A DNA stretch of 64,000 nucleotides from Anaerobium acetethylicum (lineage in GTDB: Bacteria; Bacillota; Clostridia; Lachnospirales; Lachnospiraceae): NCBI RefSeq assembly GCF_900096945.1, contig NZ_FMKA01000001.1, positions 490,291-554,290 of the forward strand. Reading direction: 5' to 3'. Within the stretch, counting starts at the first letter, position 1, and every line of letters begins with the position of its first letter. A program made the position numbers and the translations under genes. Below the pieces are notes generated by a model, which saw only the letters and a program-made list of their open reading frames with translations, was not told where the DNA came from and did no database searches. This document shows positions 38,301-46,605 of this stretch, in pieces.

Positions 38301-40673
38301 TTTTACAACGGTATCATCATAGCTCTGTCTGCAGTCGCCACCGCCATTGTAGCTCCAGATGTCTCCGGTTGTCTTGTTAAGTGAAAATTCTGCCTCCACA
38401 AATTTGCTGACAGTTACTGCAGTCTCTCCCGCTTTATAGGAAACTGTTGAATACAGACCGCCGGAAACGCTGTCAGCTGTCTCAATCACCTGAGTCCTTG
38501 TAAGACCGGTGCTGCTGCTTTTTGATACGATAGTCAGTCTGTTTCCTGTACCCAGTTTACCTGTGATTCCGTTTTCAACAGTACAGTTAAAATCAGAGAA
38601 ATCTTTCACGCTGCTGCCGTTAATAACAGGGTAGCCTGAAGTGGATGCAGGACTTACAAGAACCTCAGCAGTTCCGGTCTTTCTGTAGAGTTCCAGTTCA
38701 CCATTTACAAATTTCACCTTTACGCCGTTACCATTAAGTGTAGCTGTCGCATTAACAGGTTCAGTAACAGTAATTGATAATGTGTTGCTGAGTCCTTCTG
38801 AGGTAGATGCTGTAATTGTAACACTTCCGCCTTTTAAGGCTTTTACTTCACCAAAAGGCGATACAGTAGCCACCGTTTCATCAGAAGAAGTAAATTTAAT
38901 GTTCTTGTCACTTGCTGTCTGTGGAGCTACTGCTGCAGTAAGGCTGGTTGTTCCACCAACAGTCAGAGTGGTGAGTGCTGCAGTAAGATCAATACTTGTT
39001 CCTGCCGTAAGTGGCTGTACAGTATAATCAGCATTGTTGTTAAGTACTTTCATCACATTTTCATATGTGTTATCTGTATATCCGATTCTCCATAACTGGG
39101 GATTTGCAGATAATGCCGAATACCAGAGGCGGAGGCTTCCTTTTCCATAGTCGGATCCGGACTGGTTGTCATATAACAAACAGGTCCTGTAGATCTGGGC
39201 TCCATCCCATTTTCCAGTTCCACTTGGGGAAAGTAAAGCTTTGGTTCCTACTGGTTCCCAGTTGATTCCATCCTTTGATGTAGTCATATATAAAACGGAG
39301 CCGTCAGGGTTTGAGCCTGAAAAACACTGGGAAATAGCCATATACTGTTTCAGTTCCGGAATATATGTAACATCCTGATGCCATGGATAAAGCTGAAGTC
39401 CGGATGCATTTTTTCCAAGAAAGTTGTTAATTCTTTCAGGAGCAGACCAGTTAAGACCGTCTTTTGACCATCTGACTTCCACAAAGTTATTCTTACCATT
39501 GGTGTATCCCACATCTCCTGCATTGTTACTGTACATCAGGTAAAGATCCCTGAATTCGTCATATACAATTGCTGGAGAAAGCATATCATAGCGTTTAGTG
39601 GATTTTACTGCTGTCTTATAATCGCTCCAGTGGATGCCATCTGTTGAGGTCCTTACCCTGACTTCAGCACCAACGCCGCCGGCCTGGTCATCTGCCCAGT
39701 TCCAGTAACACATGAGCTCGTTGGTCTTTTTATTATAGACCATGTCTGCATCACAGTTGTGGTAACGTTCAGAAGATGGCATTGGATCGATAGGATTTGT
39801 AAGTCCTGCAGGCACCTCCCAGTTAACTCCGTCATTTGAAGCAACAATGGAAGCATTTTCATATTTTGAGGTTCCTGTTACATTTGGGGTATATGCCATC
39901 CAGTATTTGTAATTATTCCATCCCTGGGAAAAGTATACAACGTCAGGGTGGGTTACCTGGTCTGCTACTTTTGTGCTATCTGAATAATATGCAGGAATAT
40001 TCAGATATGCAGAGGCATTTTCAAAAACTTTTGCAAATGAAATATCATTGGCCGGAACCTGTCCCATAACCTTAAGTTCTACAATGTGGTTCGAACTGTT
40101 GGCACTGCTTCCATACATATAAACGCGTACATATCTGCCTTTAACAGGAGTTGCAAGAGCTAAGGTCTTTCCTGCCTGTGTTTCTGAATATGTGGCATCA
40201 GTTCCTGCACCAAAGCCATGTACGTTTGCTGTATCTGAATTGTAAATTACAGTCTTATCGGTATCCTGAAAAGTGCCATTGTTAGATATTACAACTACAG
40301 TAGTTCCATATGTTCTGCCATCCTGCCAGTATCTGAACAGATCCACTTCACTGATATCGTAGCTGCCTCCAAGATCCACCTGGAGATAAGCAGATTCTTT
40401 TGCAGTAATCGAGCCAAAGTCACAATAGTTATTTGTGTTGATAATTCCATCCACTGCCATGGCAGGAGAACGATCCGTATTTACCCCTGTCGTACTTCCA
40501 TCTTTTTTTGCCACAGTCACAGCTTTACCTGCCGCAAGGTTCGTTAAAGTGATTGCGGTCACAGTCTCAGCTGCATTGGAAACAGCAGCCGGCAGGGCTG
40601 CCTGAAAGCTCCCTGCTGACACACAGAGAGCCATAAAGCAGGCAGCAAGTTGTTTGATTTTTTTCTTTTTCAT
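35310..40673 (-). CDS. Secreted multidomain glycosidase (F5/8 C, beta-propeller, Big_2, GH36-like, CBM, Big_2, DUF4214)
   Basis: The 1787-residue protein has a signal peptide (1-35). Reading on: an F5/8-type sugar-binding domain (about 40-208), a five-bladed propeller of GH43/GH32 type (about 215-550, with VTHPDVVYFSQGW and MLSPAIVYDE), and Big_2 (about 560-645). A GH36/GH27-like alpha-galactosidase-type barrel spans about 645-1380, with QVSLDDGWY, AVIWWRP, likely nucleophile Asp1084 in KSDYVW and likely acid Asp1153 in TADPTS. Then come a galactose-binding-like domain (about 1385-1500), a second Big_2, and DUF4214 repeats to the end. It should act outside the cell on host or plant glycans. 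There is no LPXTG anchor. Two catalytic modules in one chain is unusual. AAAGGAG precedes the ATG. Confidence 0.82.
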   Translation of the reverse strand: MKKKKIKQLAACFMALCVSAGSFQAALPAAVSNAAETVTAITLTNLAAGKAVTVAKKDGSTTGVNTDRSPAMAVDGIINTNNYCDFGSITAKESAYLQVDLGGSYDISEVDLFRYWQDGRTYGTTVVVISNNGTFQDTDKTVIYNSDTANVHGFGAGTDATYSETQAGKTLALATPVKGRYVRVYMYGSSANSSNHIVELKVMGQVPANDISFAKVFENASAYLNIPAYYSDSTKVADQVTHPDVVYFSQGWNNYKYWMAYTPNVTGTSKYENASIVASNDGVNWEVPAGLTNPIDPMPSSERYHNCDADMVYNKKTNELMCYWNWADDQAGGVGAEVRVRTSTDGIHWSDYKTAVKSTKRYDMLSPAIVYDEFRDLYLMYSNNAGDVGYTNGKNNFVEVRWSKDGLNWSAPERINNFLGKNASGLQLYPWHQDVTYIPELKQYMAISQCFSGSNPDGSVLYMTTSKDGINWEPVGTKALLSPSGTGKWDGAQIYRTCLLYDNQSGSDYGKGSLRLWYSALSANPQLWRIGYTDNTYENVMKVLNNNADYTVQPLTAGTSIDLTAALTTLTVGGTTSLTAAVAPQTASDKNIKFTSSDETVATVSPFGEVKALKGGSVTITASTSEGLSNTLSITVTEPVNATATLNGNGVKVKFVNGELELYRKTGTAEVLVSPASTSGYPVINGSSVKDFSDFNCTVENGITGKLGTGNRLTIVSKSSSTGLTRTQVIETADSVSGGLYSTVSYKAGETAVTVSKFVEAEFSLNKTTGDIWSYNGGGDCRQSYDDTVVKVTDGFSRPNKQNYASAGIPVSDVYCSNGGVAVGDASTTRRETAIPVTGAAGNVIVNISWPGNTIAAGSAVVAGDFIMNVHSGDYYNGLRGYSDAMAKQGFKTLSKEEIPESSYDLRWESWGWEFNWTMDKIINKLDQLQAMGVKQVSLDDGWYNQAFMYNNAYSSEAGTAGGEIFSLDNDGSWALLNSKLPNGATSMKELTDAIHAHGMKAVIWWRPCDGGREGSTLYKTHPEWFVKNQDGSFGKLSGMNGYNTFNGTTGYALCPSSEGAIEYYENFIETAMTDWGFDGFKSDYVWSMPKCYNPAHNHAYPEESTEKQADFYKTAYEKMISINPDAFHLLCNCGSPQDYYSLPYVTQIPTADPTSVDQTRRRVKAYKALAGDYFPVTTDHNEIWYESTVGTGAVFIEKRHWEAGTAGQQKYEKWAGIYNTYQLQKGRFIGDLYSYGLDPYETYVIEKDGINYYSFYKDGSKYPGNGSAKVELRGLDPAKIYRIEDYVNNTVLATNVSGLNLMVNTAFTNGSMLVRAVPLETPDVPVVVPTVDYVKADNADASVVYAGTWNNDSGSSFYNSTAKYTSTQGSAVEFTFTGNAIRWCGQKDTNFGTAQIYIDDNLMGTVNCNGPAATQSVLYENTSLTTGTHKIRIVNATKVIDVDYFEYATIKKETVVAVTGVSLNVIEKTMTAAGDTFQLAATVAPADAANKNVTWTSTNQAVATVSTAGLVTAVADGIAKIRVTTADGSRTAECIVTVVTEKLTPTESFVQRFYSIVLGRDAAAEEISYYTEFLISGERSGADVGRGFICSPEFVDKALSNADYVEVLYNIFMDRVSDEGGKAYWLDFLNNGVSREFVFKGFVESAEFTEICASYGINRGNVELTRYTDKYTDLTRFINRLYTEVLGRAGEEAGLEYYAKEIAIGNVTPVQAAQNFIFSPEFKDKKFGNEDYVKVLYKTFMGREYDAAGLDYHLDRMSNGISREEILLGFANSPEFKNIISGFGLK

Positions 40674-40691
40674 AATAAGCTCCTTTATTTA

Positions 40692-40806
40692 TTATTCAAC
40701 AGATTCTTTTAAGTCTCCAGGAACATCCTGGATATAGATCTGAATGCCCCTGACCATGAACCAGTCTGTTATCAATTCTTGTCATCAGGATATTTGGTTT
40801 TCCCAT
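40692..40806 (-). pseudogene. Remnant of a mannose/GalNAc-type PTS IIB gene (internal deletion)
   Basis: With an AAAGGAG site, the frame starts MGKPNILMTRIDNRLVHGQ, which is the N-terminus of PTS IIB (Man/Fru/Sor/GalNAc family) including the phosphorylated His in VHGQ. It then shifts frame and reads GIQIYIQDVPGDLKESVE, which resembles a IIB C-terminus. About 120 codons in between are missing. As read, the first frame ends after 36 codons at 40696. It lies immediately before the glycosidase gene. Confidence 0.65.
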
Positions 40807-40849
40807 AAAACATCTCCTTTCTTATTAATTTGTAAAAATCGCATTCTTT

Positions 40850-40915
40850 TTTTGGAAATTTGTTAATTTTTAGTCGATTTTATCACGAAATCTCTTTGCT
40901 TACAATTAAGCCGTA
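40850..40915 (-). promoter_or_regulatory. Promoter upstream of the IIB remnant and glycosidase
   Basis: Minus strand TTGTAA, 17-base spacer, TAAAAT, near 40875-40905; coordinates are approximate. A CCAAT-N5-ATTGG inverted repeat lies further upstream at 40960-40974. Nothing else is recognisable up to 41095. Confidence 0.45.
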
Positions 40916-41095
40916 TAAATAGTGTCCAATTTCAGATTGATTACTAACAGGCCGGCATACCAATGACGAATTGGTCCTTTTTTTTGCAAAAGAAAGAAGG
41001 AATATCCGTTATTATAAACTATTTTTTCTAAAATGAATTTGCACAATAACGTCTTTATTTTTCAGCTACTGGACAAATAATTGCAACAAAGGATA

Positions 41096-41135
41096 AAAAA
41101 AAAACCAGATCCTTTATTGGTCTGGTTTTTCACTG
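41096..41135. terminator. Terminator after the 37-residue membrane ORF
   Basis: AAAAACCAGA/TCTGGTTTTT hairpin with A and T runs, downstream of the peptidase and small ORF. Confidence 0.8.
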
Positions 41136-41172
41136 ATAGCAATTTTCATTTTTCCTTTGTTTGGCCTGTCTT

Positions 41173-41286
41173 CTATTTCTCGTCTTCAAGCCGGCATTCG
41201 GTTTCGACCTTTTTTGTAACATAAAGCCCCAGTGCTGCCATCACAATGAGTATCCCTGTCACAAGACCTGCTAAAAATCTTTTCAT
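41173..41286 (-). CDS. Possible 37-residue single-span membrane protein
   Basis: The frame begins MKRFLAGLVTGILIVMAALG and ends in a charged tail KKVETECRLEDEK, giving one hydrophobic helix with positive charge first. The ribosome site is weak (GGGGTAATGAG). It lies between the M42 peptidase stop and a strong terminator, so it would be translated from the same message. Real coding status is uncertain. Confidence 0.4.
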   Translation of the reverse strand: MKRFLAGLVTGILIVMAALGLYVTKKVETECRLEDEK

Positions 41287-41329
41287 TTTCTCATTACCCC
41301 GATTCTGGATATTTTAAATTTCTCGCTTC

Positions 41330-42379
41330 CTAATTTCCGCCTGGTTCAGTCAGATAAAGATATATCAATCTGATTGTATTCTCCAGGGCTTCATAATGTG
41401 TCCTTTCCATGCCATGTGAAGCATGAACGCCCGGGCCGATCAGGGCTCCTCTTATATCGTTTCCCGCACTCAGAGCTGCTCCCACATCAGATCCATACAT
41501 AGGATAGATATCGACAACATACTTCAGCTGATTTCCCTTAGCAAGTTCAACCAGGCGGGATACCATATTGTAGTCATAAGGGCCGCCCGAATCCTTCGCA
41601 CAGATTGATACATCATACTCCGTGCAGCTCAGATCCTCGCCGATGCATCCCATATCCACAGCCAGCATTTCTGTTATATCTGCCGGAATATAAGCCGAGC
41701 CATGTCCGACTTCTTCATAGGTTGAAATGAACACTTTCGTGGTATATTCAGGCACTATCCTGTTCCTGGACATATGCTCGAGCAGGCTGATCAGACAGGC
41801 AACGCTTCCCTTATCATCAATGAATCTTGACTTGACAAACCCGCTTTCAGTGATTCTGGTTTTCGGATCTATGAATATAAAATCCCCAGCGCAGATTCCA
41901 AGCGCTTCGACCTCGCTTTTTGAAGAAACAGACTCGTCGATCCTTATCTCCATGTTCTGGGGATCTCTCGGTTTGGTCCTGCTGTCTTCATATACATGCG
42001 CCGCCGGGCTTGTACTTAAAAATGTTCCGCTGTACAGCACCCCCTGCCTGGTTCTGATTGTACAGTAGGCACCGTCCAAAGTCGGCACGGTCGGCGAACC
42101 CACAAGCGTGAACTTCAAAGTTCCACCGGAAGTAATCGATCTTACCATGGCTCCAAGGGTATCTACGTGTGCAGAAAGACCGACCACCCTCTCACTGCTT
42201 TTCCCAGGCACGGTTATAATGCCGCAGCCTTTTCTCGTAGTCTCAAACTCATACCCAAATTCTTTCGCAAATTCTCCGATTCTTTCCATTATTTCAAAAC
42301 AGAAACCGCTTGGACTGTTAAAATCCAGAATCTCCTTTACCGTCTTCAAAACATATTCTTTATTAACTGTCATCTCCAA
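41330..42379 (-). CDS. M42-family metallopeptidase (glutamyl aminopeptidase/FrvX type)
   Basis: The 349-residue protein has the M42 metal ligands and catalytic residues: SAHVDTLGA, FIDDKGSVA, STYEEVGHGSA, AVDMGCIG and HASHGMERTH. These enzymes are cytoplasmic dodecameric aminopeptidases that trim short peptides. The first codon is TTG with AAGGAG 7 bases upstream. An ATG two codons later (42373) is 13 bases from the site and less favourable. Specificity is unknown. Confidence 0.88.
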   Translation of the reverse strand: MEMTVNKEYVLKTVKEILDFNSPSGFCFEIMERIGEFAKEFGYEFETTRKGCGIITVPGKSSERVVGLSAHVDTLGAMVRSITSGGTLKFTLVGSPTVPTLDGAYCTIRTRQGVLYSGTFLSTSPAAHVYEDSRTKPRDPQNMEIRIDESVSSKSEVEALGICAGDFIFIDPKTRITESGFVKSRFIDDKGSVACLISLLEHMSRNRIVPEYTTKVFISTYEEVGHGSAYIPADITEMLAVDMGCIGEDLSCTEYDVSICAKDSGGPYDYNMVSRLVELAKGNQLKYVVDIYPMYGSDVGAALSAGNDIRGALIGPGVHASHGMERTHYEALENTIRLIYLYLTEPGGN

Positions 42380-42414
42380 TGTCGTACTCCTTTACTTTCC
42401 ATAGGCTGAAAAAC

Positions 42415-42444
42415 CGAAAAGGGAGACAAGACAGCCGTCTCCCT
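42415..42444 (-). terminator. Terminator after the HdeD-like gene
   Basis: GGGAGAC/GTCTCCC stem with TTTTC on the minus strand. Confidence 0.7.
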
Positions 42445-42481
42445 AACATAGATTATAGCCATTATGCAGCTCGTTTTCAAT

Positions 42482-43246
42482 TTATTTTTTCTGTTCCTGT
42501 TGAATCTGCTGATTTCCAGAAGCCGCTTCTGGATCAGATTCGGAAGCCGCTTTAAAATCCTCTGTCCCCGAATCCGACTTCACAGATCCGGTCTGTTTCT
42601 CAGGTTCTGCAATTTCCTGTTTCACGGATTCCTCCGCTTCCAGTTTCTGTCTCTCATCCTTCTGAAAAAGCCCAATCTTGATATACAGATACAGGTTTGC
42701 AGCCAGGCCGATTGTCCCGTCTACGATCAGCAGGTAATAGGCAAAAAGTCTTCGCAGCTCTGCATCAGGGAAAAAATCAAGGATAATAGCAATAGATCCT
42801 CCCATTACCACCAGTGAAATCGTCAGCATCACTACCCAGATTCCGTCACGCATGCTCTTCAGATCCACAGCATACTGCAGCTTGGTTATTCCTGAGAGCA
42901 GAAGGCATATTCCAAGGGCCGCAATAAAAAATTCCACAAAGATATCCGTCCGAACCAGGGCGCACATTCCCAGAATCACCAGCAGGACACCTTTCGAAAA
43001 GCCATACTCACCGATACTTCTGTATGCTTCCGTCACAAAATATCGTGCTATGAGCACTATGCCCCATATGATTAATACAGCACATAGAAAATAGCATATG
43101 TAGGCCACCTGGACCTGCGGTACGAACAGCAGCAGCAGACCCAGAATGATAAATGCCGCTGCCGAGGATAGGATCAGAAGGGTTCCCCCCATCCTCCCCC
43201 GGATTTCCTGTTGTTCTTTCATAACCGCCTCACGTTTATCCTTCAT
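42482..43246 (-). CDS. HdeD-like membrane protein (DUF308)
   Basis: The 254-residue protein has six hydrophobic segments between residues about 20 and 190 and a hydrophilic acidic C-terminal tail rich in Glu, Gln and Ser. The repeated LIIWGIVLIARYF / LGICLLLSGITKL pattern is that of DUF308/HdeD proteins. In enterobacteria HdeD is linked to acid resistance; the role here is unknown. The MKDK start (43246) follows AAGGG. A longer frame runs through a terminator. Confidence 0.7.
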   Translation of the reverse strand: MKDKREAVMKEQQEIRGRMGGTLLILSSAAAFIILGLLLLFVPQVQVAYICYFLCAVLIIWGIVLIARYFVTEAYRSIGEYGFSKGVLLVILGMCALVRTDIFVEFFIAALGICLLLSGITKLQYAVDLKSMRDGIWVVMLTISLVVMGGSIAIILDFFPDAELRRLFAYYLLIVDGTIGLAANLYLYIKIGLFQKDERQKLEAEESVKQEIAEPEKQTGSVKSDSGTEDFKAASESDPEAASGNQQIQQEQKK

Positions 43247-43275
43247 ATGCTTTCCCTTCCTTCCTGCAATGAACT

Positions 43276-43309
43276 GCAAAAAACCGACCTGATTTGGCCG
43301 GTTTTTTGT
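43276..43309. terminator. Hairpin between EamA and HdeD-like genes
   Basis: AAAAAACCG/CGGTTTTTT stem with an inner ACC/GGC region; a terminator on either strand. It closely resembles the hairpin in the eno leader. Confidence 0.65.
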
Positions 43310-43426
43310 TTGCTGCATTGGGGCGAAACCGTTCAAACGCACCCTTGCATCTGCTGATTTCCATTTTTATTCCTGGCTATATTTTAGCATAATTGTACTG
43401 ATATTCATACAGGTTTATTGTATTTC

Positions 43427-43513
43427 GCACTGCATGACCCGAATTTTCTGTGACTTACGCTTCGCTGCACTCACAAAACAGACACCTTGCGTTAACTAGG
43501 AGTGAACAGTAAC
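43427..43513 (-). repeat. Repeat family 2, partial copy (copy E), overlapping the EamA stop
   Basis: On the minus strand it begins GTTACTGTTCAC, continues CGCAAGGTGT, has a TGTGA-TGC...GTA-TCACA hairpin, and ends GGGTCATGCAGTGC. This parallels GTAACTGTTCAG, CGCAAGGTGT, hairpin and GAGACCTGCGTGC at 44570. The last six codons of the transporter lie within it. Confidence 0.45.
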
Positions 43514-44461
43514 GTTTTTCGAGCCTTTACCGATTGATGACCTGTTCACGATATAGATTCCTGTGCACACCAGTACAAGGGCAGCCAGGCTTGTCCATCC
43601 GGATGCCTGCTCTTTTTCTCCGAGAAACACAGCGGATAGGATAACGCCGAACACTGGATTCATAAAACCGAATACTGCTACTTTCGACACATCATTATAT
43701 TTCAGCAGCACTCCCCATAAGGAATATGCGACTGCCGAGATCAGCGCCAGATAGATCAGCATTATGATGCCGGATGCAGAAAAACCGCCGACGCTGCCTC
43801 CCGACAGAAATCCAGCAGCACTCAGGACAATTCCACCAGCCACAAACTGATAGCCGCTCAGGACCAGAGGGTCTTCGTCCTTTGAATACCGCTTCATGAA
43901 AACCGAAGAGAATGCATACGCAATCGTGGATAAGAATATAAAGCCTTCCCCCAGAAAACTAAAACTCATATCAATCTGGCTGCCTGTGATATTGACAAGC
44001 AGAACACCAGTAAACCCTACTGCACATCCTGAAATTTTTGGCACCGTAAGCTTCTCCTGTCTGAAGATCAGACTTGCTACCAGAATCGCTATGAATACGT
44101 TCACTCCTATTATGATCGAAGCCTTTACCCCCGAAGTGTTCGCAAGCCCTATGTAAAAGAAAATATACTGCGCCACTGTCTGCAAAAAGCTTAACTTCAG
44201 GATTTTTGTCCATGAATCCTTTTTCGGGATCAGCAATTTGCGGTTGATCAGACTCCCTATTAAAATCACTAATATTCCAGCCAGCACGAATCTATATCCG
44301 GCAAATAGAATCTGGGAACCCGTATCTCCAGGCAGAATCTGAAGCATCCCATATCCAATCTTGATGGAGGGAAATGCGCTTCCCCACAGGGCACAGCATA
44401 TAAGCGCCCCCATCCATACCACAATTGTTTTCTGCATAAATTTTTCTTTACTGTTTTTCAT
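43496..44461 (-). CDS. EamA/DMT-family transporter (second)
   Basis: The 321-residue protein has ten hydrophobic helices in two EamA repeats (ALICCALWGSAFPSIKIGYG in the first half; GFMNPVFGVILSAVFLGEKEQ in the second). It is a probable metabolite exporter of unknown substrate. The MKNSKEKF start (44461) follows GGAAGG; the longer frame from 44662 is not supported. The extreme C-terminus (VTVHS) is encoded by a repeat element, so the original tail may have been replaced. Confidence 0.82.
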   Translation of the reverse strand: MKNSKEKFMQKTIVVWMGALICCALWGSAFPSIKIGYGMLQILPGDTGSQILFAGYRFVLAGILVILIGSLINRKLLIPKKDSWTKILKLSFLQTVAQYIFFYIGLANTSGVKASIIIGVNVFIAILVASLIFRQEKLTVPKISGCAVGFTGVLLVNITGSQIDMSFSFLGEGFIFLSTIAYAFSSVFMKRYSKDEDPLVLSGYQFVAGGIVLSAAGFLSGGSVGGFSASGIIMLIYLALISAVAYSLWGVLLKYNDVSKVAVFGFMNPVFGVILSAVFLGEKEQASGWTSLAALVLVCTGIYIVNRSSIGKGSKNVTVHS

Positions 44462-44569
44462 ATTATTAATCCTTCCTGTAAATGCGCTCTGCTGCAGGCA
44501 CTTCATAATTTCTGCTGCGCCTTTTCTATTATAATACATGACATGGTGTTTCAGACAGATAAATTTATA

Positions 44570-44711
44570 GTAACTGTTCAGAATCCCTGTCTCGCAAGGT
44601 GTTTTTATGCTGAATTTGCATAAAACCCGAGACCTGCGTGCACCAAATTGCTGATTTTGCAATTTGTGTGCATCATCTGTAACTATGAAGGATGTAGTCC
44701 TAAATAGTTAC
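44570..44711 (+). repeat. MITE-like structured repeat (family 2, complete copy D)
   Basis: A 142-base segment bounded by GTAACTGTTCAG (44570-44581) and CTAAATAGTTAC (44700-44711), inverted with two mismatches. It contains three consecutive hairpins: GTCTCG...TTTTATGC/GCATAAAA...CGAGAC, TGCAC-AAATTGC/GCAATTT-GTGCA, and GTAACTAT-AGGA/TCCT-ATAGTTAC. There is no coding frame. It looks like a small non-autonomous mobile element or RNA gene. Confidence 0.6.
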
Positions 44712-44732
44712 AATTTATTTATTCCTATTGAC

Positions 44733-44764
44733 AACTGCACCTGCTTAGGGTTATTATTCATTGA
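44733..44764 (+). promoter_or_regulatory. pyrG promoter
   Basis: TTGACA, 18-base spacer, TATTAT in the region 44733-44764; the expected start is a few bases before the leader terminator. Confidence 0.65.
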
Positions 44765-44773
44765 TAAAAAGCA

Positions 44774-44815
44774 AAGGCGCTGGTTATATTAAAATATAGC
44801 CAGCGCCTTTTTTAT
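44774..44815 (+). terminator. Leader terminator before pyrG (candidate attenuator)
   Basis: AAGGCGCTGGTTATAT pairs with ATATAGCCAGCGCC and is followed by TTTTTT, only about 10 bases after the predicted start. A second small hairpin (ATAGGA/TCCTAT) sits just before the ribosome site. Confidence 0.7.
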
Positions 44816-44853
44816 CATAGGAACGTTTGTCCTATCAAATTAAGGAGGTAAAC

Positions 44854-46458
44854 ATGTCGACAAAATACGTATTTGTAACTGGTGGTGTGGTTTCAGGATT
44901 AGGAAAGGGGATTACCGCCGCATCCCTGGGACGACTGCTTAAAGCACGAGGCTACAAGGTGACGATGCAGAAATTCGATCCGTACCTCAACATTGACCCT
45001 GGTACCATGAATCCCACCCAGCACGGAGAGGTTTTCGTTACAGAAGACGGAACAGAAACCGATTTGGATCTTGGCCACTACGAAAGGTTCATAGACGAGA
45101 ACCTGGATAAGAATTCCAATGTCACAACTGGCAAAATCTACTGGAGCGTGCTGCAGAAGGAAAGACATGGAGACTACGGCGGCGGAACCGTCCAGGTTAT
45201 CCCCCACATTACGAATGAAATCAAAAGCAGGTTTTACAGAAACGAAGTGGATGATGACCTGCACATTGCCATCATCGAAGTCGGGGGGACTGTCGGTGAT
45301 ATCGAAAGCCAGCCATTTTTAGAAGCCATCCGTCAGTTTCAGCATGATGTAGGGCGTGAAAATGCAATTTTAATCCATGTTACCCTGATTCCGTATTTGA
45401 AGGCATCTGGCGAGATGAAGACCAAACCGACCCAGGCCAGCGTGAAAGAGCTCCAGGGAATGGGAATTCAGCCGGATATCATCGTCTGCAGAAGCGAACT
45501 TCCGATTGACGATTCTATCAGAAGCAAGATCTCCTTATTCTGCAATGTACCATCAGACCAGGTGCTTCAGAACCTGGATGTGGAATATCTGTATGAAGCT
45601 CCTTTGGCCATGGAAAAAGAACACCTCGCGGAGGTTGCATGCCGCTGCCTGAAGCTGGAAAACAGGAAGCCTGATCTTGAAGACTGGGAAAACATGGTAC
45701 AGGCATTGAAAAATCCGACACAGGAGGTTACGGTTGCTTTGGTCGGCAAGTATATACAGCTTCATGATGCGTATATCAGTGTCGTTGAGGCATTGAAGCA
45801 TGGCGGTATCAAAAACCGTGCTACAGTCACCATAAACTGGATTGATTCAGAAACCCTGACAGAAGAAAATGCAGCAGACCTGCTCGGAGGCTCTGACGGG
45901 ATTCTCGTACCAGGCGGATTCGGAAACAGGGGCATCGACGGAAAAATAGCCGCCATCTCCTACTCCCGTAAAAACAAAATACCATTCCTCGGCCTGTGCC
46001 TGGGCATGCAGCTGACCATTGTTGAATTTGCAAAAAATGTATTGGGCTATGCCGATGCAAACAGCATCGAACTGGATCCGGATACCACCCATCCACTGAT
46101 TTCTCTCATGCCTGACCAGAGCGGCATCGTGGATATCGGCGGCACCTTAAGGCTTGGCGCATACCCGTGTGTCCTGGACAAGAATTCAAAAGCCTACGAA
46201 TTGTATGGCAAAGAAATCGTTTCTGAACGCCACCGCCACCGTTATGAGGTCAACAATGACTACCGCAAGGCTCTGACAGACAACGGGATGATGCTCTCAG
46301 GAATTTCTCCTGACGGAAGGATTGTGGAGATGTGCGAGCTTCCCGGGCATCCGTTCTTCATCGCGACGCAGGCGCATCCCGAACTCAAATCACGCCCGAA
46401 CAAACCTCATCCTCTCTTCACAGGATTTATAGCAGCTGCAATTGAAAACAAAAAATAA
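44854..46458 (+). CDS. pyrG: CTP synthase
   Basis: The 534-residue protein has the N-terminal synthase domain ([42 protein letters not shown]) and a C-terminal class I glutamine amidotransferase. The amidotransferase catalytic Cys is in FLGLCLGMQ, and its His-Glu is in [11 protein letters not shown]. It converts UTP to CTP with glutamine and ATP. AAGGAGG lies 7 bases before the ATG at 44854. The promoter-proximal terminator suggests attenuation, as known for pyrG of Gram-positive bacteria. Confidence 0.96.
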   Translation: MSTKYVFVTGGVVSGLGKGITAASLGRLLKARGYKVTMQKFDPYLNIDPGTMNPTQHGEVFVTEDGTETDLDLGHYERFIDENLDKNSNVTTGKIYWSVLQKERHGDYGGGTVQVIPHITNEIKSRFYRNEVDDDLHIAIIEVGGTVGDIESQPFLEAIRQFQHDVGRENAILIHVTLIPYLKASGEMKTKPTQASVKELQGMGIQPDIIVCRSELPIDDSIRSKISLFCNVPSDQVLQNLDVEYLYEAPLAMEKEHLAEVACRCLKLENRKPDLEDWENMVQALKNPTQEVTVALVGKYIQLHDAYISVVEALKHGGIKNRATVTINWIDSETLTEENAADLLGGSDGILVPGGFGNRGIDGKIAAISYSRKNKIPFLGLCLGMQLTIVEFAKNVLGYADANSIELDPDTTHPLISLMPDQSGIVDIGGTLRLGAYPCVLDKNSKAYELYGKEIVSERHRHRYEVNNDYRKALTDNGMMLSGISPDGRIVEMCELPGHPFFIATQAHPELKSRPNKPHPLFTGFIAAAIENKK

Positions 46459-46470
46459 AGACAGACATGG

Positions 46471-46510
46471 AAAAACACCGCAAATGGATGATTGCATTTG
46501 CGGTGTTTTT
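46471..46510 (+). terminator. pyrG terminator
   Basis: AAAAACACCGCAAATG and its exact complement around GATGATTG, then a T run. Confidence 0.9.
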
Positions 46511-46605
46511 CTATCCTAAATCAGTTTCTTTCATCCGACTCCATTTTCATTGCTGTTCAGTCCTTCGTCCTTCCCGGTCACGGATTGATAATCAGGCTGT
46601 TCCCC

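Noticed and set aside
44462-44662. Longer N-terminus for the second EamA transporter
   Set aside because: The extension enters repeat family 2 and has no family similarity; GGAAGG precedes the ATG at 44461.
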